Assembly (NCBI GenBank): GCA_946061355.1
Contig: CAMGRE010000113.1
Coordinates: 1-8,021 of the forward strand
Length of the DNA: 8,021 bases
From: an uncultured bacterium
GTDB taxonomy: Bacteria; Bacillota; Clostridia; Lachnospirales; Lachnospiraceae
Direction of reading: 5' to 3'
Positions 1-5,290 of the stretch are shown piece by piece. Position numbers and translations under genes: made by a program. How positions within the stretch are numbered: position 1 is the stretch's first letter; the number at the start of each line of letters is the position of its first letter. The notes under the pieces are model-generated. The model was not told the origin of the DNA. It searched no databases and was given only the letters and a program-made list of their open reading frames with translations.

Positions 1-60
1 AGGAGTTTAAAAAACTTATCTAAAGGAAGAGACGGTTTCAGTATAAGACAGAATCATAGG

Positions 61-97
61 GAGAAGTTCTCATGGTAATCGTGAGGGCTTCTTTTTT
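61..97 (+). terminator. Rho-independent terminator of an upstream gene
   Basis: The arms GAAGTTCTCA (63-72) and TGAGGGCTTC (82-91) pair over all 10 positions, counting two G-U pairs. They enclose a 9-nt loop and are followed by six T (92-97), a typical intrinsic terminator on the plus strand. The gene it closes lies mostly or wholly outside the window. One frame reads EFKKLI and stops at 21-23, which could be that gene's C-terminus. Another frame is open from base 1 to a stop at 76-78, inside the hairpin. Neither can be confirmed from so little sequence. Confidence 0.8.
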
Positions 98-306
98 ATT
101 ATATAAATTTAGACATGCTTTAAATATCTTGTAAAACAGCATTGTTAAACGATAAAAATTTTTTAAATAAAATGCAAAAAACACTTGCTAATCAGATATC
201 CCAAAATGTATGGTGGATTTAGGGGATATCTGTGTTTGATGATGATATGCACCAAGGTAAAACATAATGCTGTTTGTGATAGTCGTCAAAAAGGAGAGAA
301 AATGAT
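98..306 (+). other. AT-rich non-coding leader of the Spo0A-like gene
   Basis: I see no gene between the terminator at 61-97 and the ATG at 307. The stretch is clearly more AT-rich than the rest of the window. It contains nested inverted repeats, described separately. Possible but weak promoter elements are TTGTTA (142-147) with TAAATA (164-169, 16-bp spacer) and TTGCTA (185-190) with TATGGT (209-214, 18-bp spacer). If the first is used, most of the inverted-repeat region would be transcribed as a 5' leader. If the second is used, the inner repeat would lie across the promoter like an operator. The sequence does not decide between them. The ribosome-binding site AAGGAG is at 291-296, 10 nt before the start codon. 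Confidence 0.5.
134..275. repeat. Nested inverted repeats, possible structured leader or operator
   Basis: Outer arms AAACAGCATT (134-143) and AATGCTGTTT (266-275) are perfect reverse complements. Inner arms CAGATATCCC (193-202) and GGGATATCTG (223-232) are also perfect, with a 20-nt loop. Between them AAACA (179-183) can pair with TGTTT (233-237) across a 9-nt bulge, and TGCA (173-176) faces TGCA (248-251). The four pairings are correctly nested, so an RNA or a cruciform could fold as one long interrupted stem of about 142 nt. No U-run follows the inner hairpin, so it is not a simple terminator. I do not recognise it as a known riboswitch class. Confidence 0.55.
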
Positions 307-603
307 ATGAATCAAAAAGAAGAAAGAAGAATTAAAGAGTATCTGGATTGGTACGGTATTCCACATTCCTCAAACGGATATTCGTTTTTGATCGATGTAA
401 TTAAAGCGATGGTAATAAACGGGTCGACCATAAAACTTCAAGGGATTTATGAGGAGATCGGGGAGCAGTGTGGTATCACTGGCGCATGTGTTTCTTCGTC
501 CATTCGTTATGCACTCAAGCAATCAAAAAAGGGCAGTGAGATGAAGGCCAGAGCTTTTATTAAGGACGGTGTCGAATATGCAAAAACAGGCTACTTCAGA
601 TAA
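307..603 (+). CDS. Stand-alone Spo0A C-terminal-type DNA-binding protein
   Basis: This 98-residue protein resembles the C-terminal effector domain of Spo0A, the master regulator of sporulation. Residues 9-24 (I..YL..YGIP....GY) match the start of that domain. Residues 57-70 (GITGACVSSSIRYAL) match the recognition-helix region, where Spo0A has a TTASRVERAIRHAI-type stretch. Spo0A itself is about 260-270 aa, with an N-terminal receiver that is phosphorylated on aspartate. That receiver is absent here, and the 306 bases upstream do not encode one, so this is probably not a decayed spo0A but a free-standing DNA-binding module. The C-terminal 25 residues (lysine-rich, then AKTGYFR) replace the usual end of Spo0A. 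The ATG at 307 is chosen because AAGGAG lies 10 nt upstream; an ATG at 302 is out of frame and stops at once. The gene converges on lysR with an 11-bp gap and no obvious terminator. Its DNA targets and partners are unknown; it might bind 0A-box-like sites, be regulated by abundance, or act in a mobile-element or regulatory context. The fold is called with fair confidence, the role is not. Confidence 0.7.
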   Translation: MNQKEERRIKEYLDWYGIPHSSNGYSFLIDVIKAMVINGSTIKLQGIYEEIGEQCGITGACVSSSIRYALKQSKKGSEMKARAFIKDGVEYAKTGYFR

Positions 604-614
604 AAGTCAAGATA

Positions 615-1505
615 TCATTCGTTATCCGGATAAAGCGTTTTGATATATTCCAGAAATTCCGCCGCGGCATGTGACAGATGATGATTCTTGCTCCAGATCA
701 GCACATAGGATGCGGTGACTTCCGGGTTGACCAGGCGCTTGATACAGACAGAAGAATCCGTTCCGATGTTGGCGGAATCCGGATAAAGTGTGATGCCTAC
801 GTTCTGGCGTGTAAGCTCATAGGCGTTCAGCATATGCGCAAGGCGGCAGCGGATCTTTAATTCTTTGCCGGGGCAGTTCAGCCAGTCGGTGATTTCCTGC
901 AGTCTGGATTCTCTGGAAGGAATGATGAGGTCGTAGTCGGCCAGCTTCTGAAAGTCGATGGTATCTCCCGGTTCTTGTGCCAGAGGGCATGCCTGCGGGA
1001 GCATCGCGATCCAGGGCTCCGAGTAGACAGGGATGGCATTGACGCCTTCGGCGTTGTGCGGCTCCATGATGATGGCAAGCTCGCACAGCCCCTTCATGAG
1101 GCGGTTGATCACATCGTCTGAGTTTCCGTTCCACAGATTGTAGCATACATGGGGATGGTCTTTGTGGAAACCGGCGATCCATTCGGAGAATAACGTGGGA
1201 GCATGTCCCTCGACAGAGGCTAGATAGATCGTGCCGTGGAGGCCGGTCTTCATCTCGCGCACATCCTCGGCGGAACGGTTCACGAGATCCACAACCCGCA
1301 TGGCATACTGGCGGAACATCTGCCCTTCATCGGTAAGCTGTAATGCATGCGGCTTCCTGATAAACAGCGATACGCCGAGTTCTTCTTCCAGCTCCTTGAT
1401 CTGGCGACTCAGGGGAGGTTGTGCGATACACAGTTTCTCCGCTGCTCTCGTAAAATTCATCTCTTCCGCTACGGCGAGAAAATATCGGATATGTCTCAGT
1501 TCCAT
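615..1505 (-). CDS. LysR-family transcriptional regulator
   Basis: The 296-aa protein has the usual length and layout of LysR-type transcriptional regulators. An N-terminal winged helix-turn-helix spans about residues 1-60, with the motif NFTRAAEKLCIAQPPLSRQI at 17-36. A linker helix lies at about 61-90, and a two-lobed effector-binding domain at about 92-290. Family members bind DNA as tetramers at T-N11-A sites, usually autorepress, and activate a divergent target when a small molecule binds. The ligand cannot be read from sequence. The ATG at 1505 is preceded by GGGAG with an 8-nt spacer. A candidate promoter, TTGTGA-18 bp-TAATAG on the minus strand (1539-1568), lies directly beside a perfect LysR box (1571-1585), as expected for autoregulation. 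The divergent unit it probably controls is the micropeptide transcript at about 1644-1852, and possibly the kinase beyond, although that gene has its own promoter. The last codons contain a 12-bp palindrome TTATCCGGATAA (622-633), possibly fortuitous. Confidence 0.93.
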   Translation of the reverse strand: MELRHIRYFLAVAEEMNFTRAAEKLCIAQPPLSRQIKELEEELGVSLFIRKPHALQLTDEGQMFRQYAMRVVDLVNRSAEDVREMKTGLHGTIYLASVEGHAPTLFSEWIAGFHKDHPHVCYNLWNGNSDDVINRLMKGLCELAIIMEPHNAEGVNAIPVYSEPWIAMLPQACPLAQEPGDTIDFQKLADYDLIIPSRESRLQEITDWLNCPGKELKIRCRLAHMLNAYELTRQNVGITLYPDSANIGTDSSVCIKRLVNPEVTASYVLIWSKNHHLSHAAAEFLEYIKTLYPDNE

Positions 1506-1538
1506 GGACAGGACTCCCTTCAGAATGCATAAAGTAAT

Positions 1539-1568
1539 CTATTATTTGACGGTTTTGATTTTTCACAA
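1539..1568 (-). promoter_or_regulatory. Candidate lysR promoter
   Basis: On the minus strand TTGTGA (1568-1563) and TAATAG (1544-1539) are separated by 18 bp. The -10 hexamer ends 33 bp before the lysR ATG. The match to consensus is moderate. The placement, with the LysR box touching the upstream edge of the -35, supports it. Confidence 0.5.
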
Positions 1569-1570
1569 CA

Positions 1571-1585
1571 ATACCTTATGGGTAT
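1571..1585. promoter_or_regulatory. LysR-type regulator binding box (T-N11-A)
   Basis: ATACC-TTATG-GGTAT is a perfect 5-bp dyad with a 5-bp centre and contains the T-N11-A pattern typical of LysR-family operators. Its centre (1578) lies about 66 bp upstream of the predicted transcription start (about 1644) of the divergent small unit. This is the usual position of the recognition site in this family. It lies 2 bp upstream of the lysR -35. The same site can therefore serve both activation of the small unit and repression of lysR. Binding by the adjacent regulator is inferred. Confidence 0.7.
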
Positions 1586-1608
1586 CAATATGCCTTTATT
1601 ATATATAT

Positions 1609-1637
1609 TTCACAATAATAAGTCAATGATGTATAGT
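1609..1637 (+). promoter_or_regulatory. Promoter of the micropeptide transcription unit
   Basis: TTCACA (1609-1614) and TATAGT (1632-1637) are 17 bp apart, a good sigma-A-type promoter on the plus strand. Transcription would start near 1644. The -35 departs from TTGACA at one position, which fits a promoter helped by the LysR box upstream. Confidence 0.65.
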
Positions 1638-1707
1638 AAAATCATCAAAGGGAAGGAAACAAAAACTTCCGAAACAGCAGACAACAGAAAAAAAGGAGGA
1701 AACCGGT

Positions 1708-1785
1708 ATGAAAAGAGTATTTGCTATGATTGAAGAGTATTTTGAAGAGTATTATGCAAGCTTCTCAGTGCCGACAAAGAGGTAG
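1708..1785 (+). CDS. 25-aa micropeptide in its own transcription unit
   Basis: This 25-codon ORF begins MKRVFAMIEEYF and ends SVPTKR. It has an ideal ribosome-binding site (AAGGAGG, 1693-1699, 8-nt spacer), its own promoter (1609-1637) and a terminator shortly downstream. A signal this complete is rarely an accident. The peptide is basic at both ends and acidic and aromatic in the middle (EEYFEEYY, residues 9-16). The middle would form a helix with seven aromatic residues in 25; it is too charged for a classic membrane-spanning toxin. The DNA holds a tandem 12-bp near-repeat (GAAGAGTATTTT then GAAGAGTATTAT, 1732-1755), plus a third related AAGAGTATTT at 1713-1722, which suggests growth by duplication. 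I do not recognise the family. It could be a small regulatory or interaction peptide, a leader peptide, or the coding part of a dual-function RNA. The LysR box upstream suggests control by the divergent regulator. Confidence 0.6.
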   Translation: MKRVFAMIEEYFEEYYASFSVPTKR

Positions 1786-1787
1786 GC

Positions 1788-1817
1788 ATGAACACAACAG
1801 AATATGAGAATCAGTAA
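1788..1817 (+). CDS. Possible 9-aa ORF downstream of the micropeptide
   Basis: ATG at 1788 opens MNTTEYENQ and stops with TAA just before the terminator stem. AAGAGG (1777-1782) lies 5 nt upstream, and the ATG follows the previous stop codon by 2 nt, so coupled translation is possible. It is very short and may be chance. A stop immediately before a terminator stem would also suit a leader-peptide arrangement. Confidence 0.2.
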   Translation: MNTTEYENQ

Positions 1818-1818
1818 A

Positions 1819-1852
1819 GGGACATCCGGTAAAATGGCGGATGTCCCTTTTT
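1819..1852 (+). terminator. Rho-independent terminator of the micropeptide unit
   Basis: GGGACATCCG (1819-1828) and CGGATGTCCC (1838-1847) form a perfect 10-bp stem with a 9-nt loop, followed by TTTTT (1848-1852). It ends an RNA of about 200 nt that starts near 1644. Its last two T are also the first bases of the -35 of the kinase promoter. Confidence 0.9.
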
Positions 1853-1880
1853 GACGCGGATATATGGTTAGTGGTATACT
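1851..1880 (+). promoter_or_regulatory. Extended -10 promoter of the PfkB-family kinase
   Basis: TTGACG (1851-1856) and TATACT (1875-1880) are 18 bp apart, and TGG (1872-1874) directly before the -10 supplies a TGn extension. The start would be near 1887, giving a leader of about 33 nt. The kinase can thus be transcribed independently of the micropeptide unit. Confidence 0.75.
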
Positions 1881-1919
1881 TTATACAAACAAGCATCTGT
1901 GCAAAGTTGGAGGAATCAT

Positions 1920-3074
1920 ATGGGGAATACAGAGGTTACCAAAAAGAAAAAAGTGATCGTGGCGGGACATTCCTGCGTTGACATTACGCCGATTTTTCCG
2001 CCCGGGACCAAAAAAGTTGCAAATCCGGGAGAGTTATTGACGCCGGGCAGACTGGTACAGATGGAGGGCGTTGATATCAACGGAGGCGGTGCGGTTTCCA
2101 ACACCGGGATAGCAATGAAGCTTCTGGGAGCAGATGTCAGCCTGCTTACCAGAACGGGAACAGATACTTTTGGAAAAGTCCTGAAGGATATTTATGCGGA
2201 TTTTGGTGTGGCAGACAGTGTGGCCAGTGTAGAGGGAGAGAGGACATCCTACACGGCAGTGATCGCAATGCCCGGTATCGACCGTATCTTTCTGCATGAT
2301 CCCGGCTGTAATAATACGTTTTCGCTGGAAGATGTGAAGAGAGTAGAACTGACGGGTGCGTCATTATTTCATTTCGGATATCCGCCTATCATGGAGAGAA
2401 TGTATGTGAAGGATGGTGCAGAGCTGGTAGAATTGTTGAAATATGTAAAGAGTCAGGGACTGGCGGTCTCTATGGATATGGCGATGGTGGATCCCACATC
2501 GAAGGCCGGACAGGCAGACTGGATGAAGATCCTGACAGGTGCGCTTCCGTATGTGGATTTTTTTGTGCCGAGTGTGGAGGAGATCTGCTTTATGCTGGAT
2601 CGTCCCCGCTATGAGGAATGGTCGGAGCGGGCAGCAGGCGGTGAGATTGTAAACGTTCTGCGCCGGGAGGATATCGCGCCTCTGGCCGAGAAGTGCATGG
2701 AACTCGGAGTCGGAGTGCTTCTGCTCAAATGCGGTGCGCCGGGACTCTATTATAAGACAGGACCGGCAGCAAGGATGGAAAAACTGCACGATCTGACAGG
2801 AATCGATGCTTCCGACTGGGCGGACAGGGAAGGCTTTGAGGACAGTTATGTGCCGGAGAAGGTCTTGTCCGGTACCGGGGCGGGCGATACGACGATCGCA
2901 GCTTTCCTGACAGCGATGTTGGAGGGATATTCCTTTGAGCGCTGCATTCAGCTTGCGGCTGCCGAGGGCGCATCGTGTGTAGAAGCGTACGGAGCGTTGG
3001 AAGGGATCCGCTCACTTGATGAGTTGGAGAGACGGATTGACAGCGGATGGGCAAAAGGAAAAGGTCTGAAGTGA
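1920..3074 (+). CDS. PfkB-family carbohydrate or nucleoside kinase
   Basis: A 384-aa member of the PfkB/ribokinase family, cytoplasmic enzymes that move the ATP gamma-phosphate to a hydroxymethyl group of a sugar, nucleoside or similar substrate. The first family signature is at about residues 51-70 (VDINGGGAVSNTGIAMKLLG). The C-terminal signature is at 317-330 (SGTGAGDTTIAAFL), with the presumed catalytic base D323 and the GAGD anion hole at 320-323. The protein is longer than ribokinase (about 310 aa); extra sequence lies around 225-250 and 285-315, so its substrate cannot be assigned by analogy. Candidates include ribose, fructose, a deoxy-sugar acid or a nucleoside. The ATG at 1920 is chosen over the in-frame GTG at 1899 because GGAGG (1909-1913) sits 6 nt before the ATG; that RBS would be inside the reading frame if GTG were used. 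No transporter or sugar pathway gene is adjacent. The nearest regulator is the LysR gene upstream, but a terminator and a separate promoter intervene. Confidence 0.9.
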   Translation: MGNTEVTKKKKVIVAGHSCVDITPIFPPGTKKVANPGELLTPGRLVQMEGVDINGGGAVSNTGIAMKLLGADVSLLTRTGTDTFGKVLKDIYADFGVADSVASVEGERTSYTAVIAMPGIDRIFLHDPGCNNTFSLEDVKRVELTGASLFHFGYPPIMERMYVKDGAELVELLKYVKSQGLAVSMDMAMVDPTSKAGQADWMKILTGALPYVDFFVPSVEEICFMLDRPRYEEWSERAAGGEIVNVLRREDIAPLAEKCMELGVGVLLLKCGAPGLYYKTGPAARMEKLHDLTGIDASDWADREGFEDSYVPEKVLSGTGAGDTTIAAFLTAMLEGYSFERCIQLAAAEGASCVEAYGALEGIRSLDELERRIDSGWAKGKGLK

Positions 3075-3082
3075 TTATTCCG

Positions 3083-3109
3083 AAAAAAGCGGGGAGCTTA
3101 CAGCTCCCC
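3083..3109 (-). terminator. Terminator of the dnaD-dnaC-prs operon, likely bidirectional
   Basis: The arms GGGGAGCT (3091-3098) and AGCTCCCC (3102-3109) form a perfect 8-bp stem with a 3-nt loop. On the minus strand it is followed by GC and six T (complement of 3083-3088), a strong terminator for prs. On the plus strand the stem is followed by ATTTCTATATTT, a poorer but T-rich tract that may also stop the kinase transcript arriving from the left. The prs stop codon (3098-3100) lies at the loop, so the last five codons of prs form part of the hairpin. Confidence 0.85.
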
Positions 3110-4285
3110 ATTTCTATATTTGGTAAGGATTTTCTGGATCTTGTCATTGGGATTGAGCAGATCGCTGATCGAGGTATCATGGTTTAACGTATCGATCAGG
3201 TAAGCGATGTATTTGCTCATATCACAGTTGATATACCATTCACGGTTCAGAAGCTCCGGTGTCTGGTAGATCAGATTTGTCGTCAGTACTCTGTCGATAA
3301 GACCATCCTGATATGCCTGGTCAAAGCGGTCCAGACCATTGGTGAAGAGACCGAAAGTAGAGCAAATGAAGATCTTGTTTGCCTTGCGCTCCTTCAGGGC
3401 TGCGGCAACCTCGAGAACACTTTCGCCGGAGGAGATCATATCATCTATGATGACCATATCTTTTCCTTCCACGCTTGTTCCCAGGAATTCATGTGCTACG
3501 ATAGGATTTCTGCCGTTTACGATTCTGGTATAATCTCTTCTCTTATAGAACATACCCATGTCCAGACCAAGGACATTGGCGATATAGATGGCGCGGCTCA
3601 TGCCGCCCTCATCGGGGCTGATCACCATCATATGATCGGAATCAATCTGGAGTCCCTTTACATTACGGAGCAGTCCTTTGATAAACTGATAGGCAGGCTG
3701 CACTGTCTCGAAGCCGTGCAGAGGAATCGCATTCTGGACTCTTGCGTCATGGGCGTCAAAGGTGATGATATTGTCTACGCCCATGCTGACCAGCTCCTGC
3801 AGGGCAATGGCACAATCCAGAGATTCTCTTGTGGTGCGTTTATGCTGACGGCTTTCGTACAGGAATGGCATAATCACCGTGATGCGTCTTGCTTTCCCGC
3901 CAACGGCTGCAATGATACGTTTCAGATTCTGGTAATGATCGTCGGGAGACATATGGTTTTCATTACCGCAGAGAGAATAGGTAAGGCTATAGTTGCAGAC
4001 ATCAACCAGGATGTACAGATCCATGCCACGTACCGATTCGGTGATCACAGCCTTTGCTTCACCGGAACCGAAACGGGGAACCTTGGCGGTGAGCAGATAG
4101 GAGTCGCGCTGATAACCGGCAAATGCCAGGCTGTCTTTGTGCTCGTTTTCGCGTTCTGTTCGCCATTTCACCAGGTAATAGTCGATCTTCTCGCCCAGGG
4201 GTCTGCAGCCCTCTACAGGGATGACTCCCAGAGAACCGGCGGGGATTGTTTCCAGGTTTCGCTTTTCTTCCTGCTTTGCAGCCAT
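3098..4285 (-). CDS. prs: Ribose-phosphate pyrophosphokinase (PRPP synthetase), long form
   Basis: The enzyme makes 5-phosphoribosyl 1-pyrophosphate from ribose 5-phosphate and ATP, the precursor of purines, pyrimidines, NAD, histidine and tryptophan. In a 395-aa product I see RFGSGE (71-76, the F-D-G-E-type ATP loop), MPFLYESRQHKR (139-150, with the R-Q pair of the ATP site), FDAHD (176-180, metal or substrate histidine H179), SPDEGGMSRA (223-232), the flexible catalytic-loop KRR (248-250), and the PRPP loop VIIDDMISSGES (278-289). Ordinary bacterial Prs is about 315 aa. This one has about 50 extra N-terminal residues and an insertion at about 97-130. It also departs from the DD-I-DTGGT form of the PRPP loop (ISSGES), so it belongs to a divergent clostridial branch. 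The ATG at 4285 is preferred to the GTG at 4297: GAGGA sits 5 nt before this ATG and overlaps the GTG. The upstream gene's TGA lies 8 bp before the start, suggesting coupled translation in a dnaD-dnaC-prs operon. Confidence 0.9.
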   Translation of the reverse strand: MAAKQEEKRNLETIPAGSLGVIPVEGCRPLGEKIDYYLVKWRTERENEHKDSLAFAGYQRDSYLLTAKVPRFGSGEAKAVITESVRGMDLYILVDVCNYSLTYSLCGNENHMSPDDHYQNLKRIIAAVGGKARRITVIMPFLYESRQHKRTTRESLDCAIALQELVSMGVDNIITFDAHDARVQNAIPLHGFETVQPAYQFIKGLLRNVKGLQIDSDHMMVISPDEGGMSRAIYIANVLGLDMGMFYKRRDYTRIVNGRNPIVAHEFLGTSVEGKDMVIIDDMISSGESVLEVAAALKERKANKIFICSTFGLFTNGLDRFDQAYQDGLIDRVLTTNLIYQTPELLNREWYINCDMSKYIAYLIDTLNHDTSISDLLNPNDKIQKILTKYRNGEL

Positions 4286-4293
4286 AATAATCC

Positions 4294-5265
4294 TCACTTT
4301 CTGTTTCTCGCCTTTTTTTGGGATAATCGTATATCGGATCCGGTCAGCTTATAAATATCATAGTTGCTCGTTATTCTGGAAAAAATACGTTCAGAATAGT
4401 GATTCTTAAGCTCCTCCAGAGAGAGATTGGTGGAGATCAGCGTCGCTTTTCTGCGCAGATGTCTTTCACTCAGACAGGAAAACAACCGGGAAATCACATA
4501 GGCGTTGGTAAATTCAGTGCCCAGATCATCTATTATCAGCAAATCACAATTATATATGTCCTGCTCCGGGCTGTAAAGGTCTTCTCGGCTTTTTGAGGAA
4601 AAAGAATTCTGGGAGAGCGTGTCGATCAATGCATTGGCACTGAAATAAAGAACCAGGAATCCGCGCTCGATCAATTCTTTGGCAATACAATTCGAAAGAA
4701 AGGTTTTGCCTACGCCGGGAGTGCCGCAAAAGAGCAGATTGCGGTAGGTGTCGGAGAAATCCTGTACAAATTCCCGGCATGCCGAAACGGTAGCACGGAA
4801 ACGTTCCAGATCTTCTCCGGAATAGTATTCGTAACTTAATGTAGAAAAATTTTCTTTTTTTAGGATCTCTTCAATATTGGATTGCTCATACAGGAGAGAA
4901 ACGATTTCCCGTTTCAGGCAGGAGCATTTCTCGTTGTCCACATAACCGGTGTCCCTGCAGAGAGGACAGGCATACTCCGGTTCCAGATAATCGTCCGGGT
5001 ATCCGGCATTTTTCAAAAGGGTGCGTTTCTGTTCCGACAGCTTTTGCAGCTGACAATGAAGCTCGTTTAAGGCATTGGAATCCCCGTCCAGCAGTTTCTT
5101 TGCCTGAGCAACAGAAATAGAGGAAATAGAGTGATCTACTTCCTCGTAGCCCGGGATTTTCTCATATATTTCAGTTATTCTGTTTAATTGGCGCTGACGG
5201 CTGCGGTTCTGTCGTTCCTCGAATTTCCGGAAGATAGAATCATATTGTGAATTTGTCAGAGGCAC
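4294..5265 (-). CDS. dnaC: DnaC/DnaI-like replicative helicase loader ATPase
   Basis: This 323-aa AAA+ ATPase belongs to the DnaC/DnaI/IstB group that loads the replicative helicase at the origin. The N-terminal region (1-95) is helical and charged, as expected for a helicase-binding domain. A zinc-finger-like cluster C100-x2-C103-x10-C114-x-C116 follows, as in DnaI. The AAA+ core has Walker A GTPGVGKT (181-188), Walker B LLIIDD (242-247), a sensor-1 STN (278-280), and SERIFSRI (291-298), which carries the likely arginine finger. The start is a GTG at 5265 with AAGGAG 7 nt upstream; no other Met codon occurs in the frame, so no ATG alternative exists. It sits 25 bp after dnaD and 8 bp before prs. 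IstB, the transposase helper, is related, but the zinc cluster, the DnaD neighbour and the absence of an istA gene favour the chromosomal loader. In Bacillus nomenclature this protein is DnaI. Confidence 0.92.
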   Translation of the reverse strand: MPLTNSQYDSIFRKFEERQNRSRQRQLNRITEIYEKIPGYEEVDHSISSISVAQAKKLLDGDSNALNELHCQLQKLSEQKRTLLKNAGYPDDYLEPEYACPLCRDTGYVDNEKCSCLKREIVSLLYEQSNIEEILKKENFSTLSYEYYSGEDLERFRATVSACREFVQDFSDTYRNLLFCGTPGVGKTFLSNCIAKELIERGFLVLYFSANALIDTLSQNSFSSKSREDLYSPEQDIYNCDLLIIDDLGTEFTNAYVISRLFSCLSERHLRRKATLISTNLSLEELKNHYSERIFSRITSNYDIYKLTGSDIRLSQKKARNRK

Positions 5266-5290
5266 TTTTGTTCTCCTTCAAACTGCCCTG

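Noticed and set aside
98..306. Known riboswitch (c-di-GMP, T-box, purine and similar) upstream of the Spo0A-like gene
   Set aside because: I looked for the conserved core motifs and did not recognise any; only the nested repeats can be supported.
1231..1629. Open frame of 132 codons on the plus strand opposite the lysR start
   Set aside because: It is the mirror of the lysR helix-turn-helix coding region and runs through the lysR promoter and LysR box; it has no motif of its own.
3491..4354. Long open frame of 287 codons on the plus strand
   Set aside because: It lies antisense to prs, whose PRPP-synthetase motifs are unmistakable; the plus-strand translation shows no family signature and has no ribosome-binding site that stands out.
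4294..5265. IstB-type transposition helper instead of a replication loader
   Set aside because: There is no istA transposase, no terminal inverted repeats, and the protein carries the DnaI-like cysteine cluster and sits beside dnaD.
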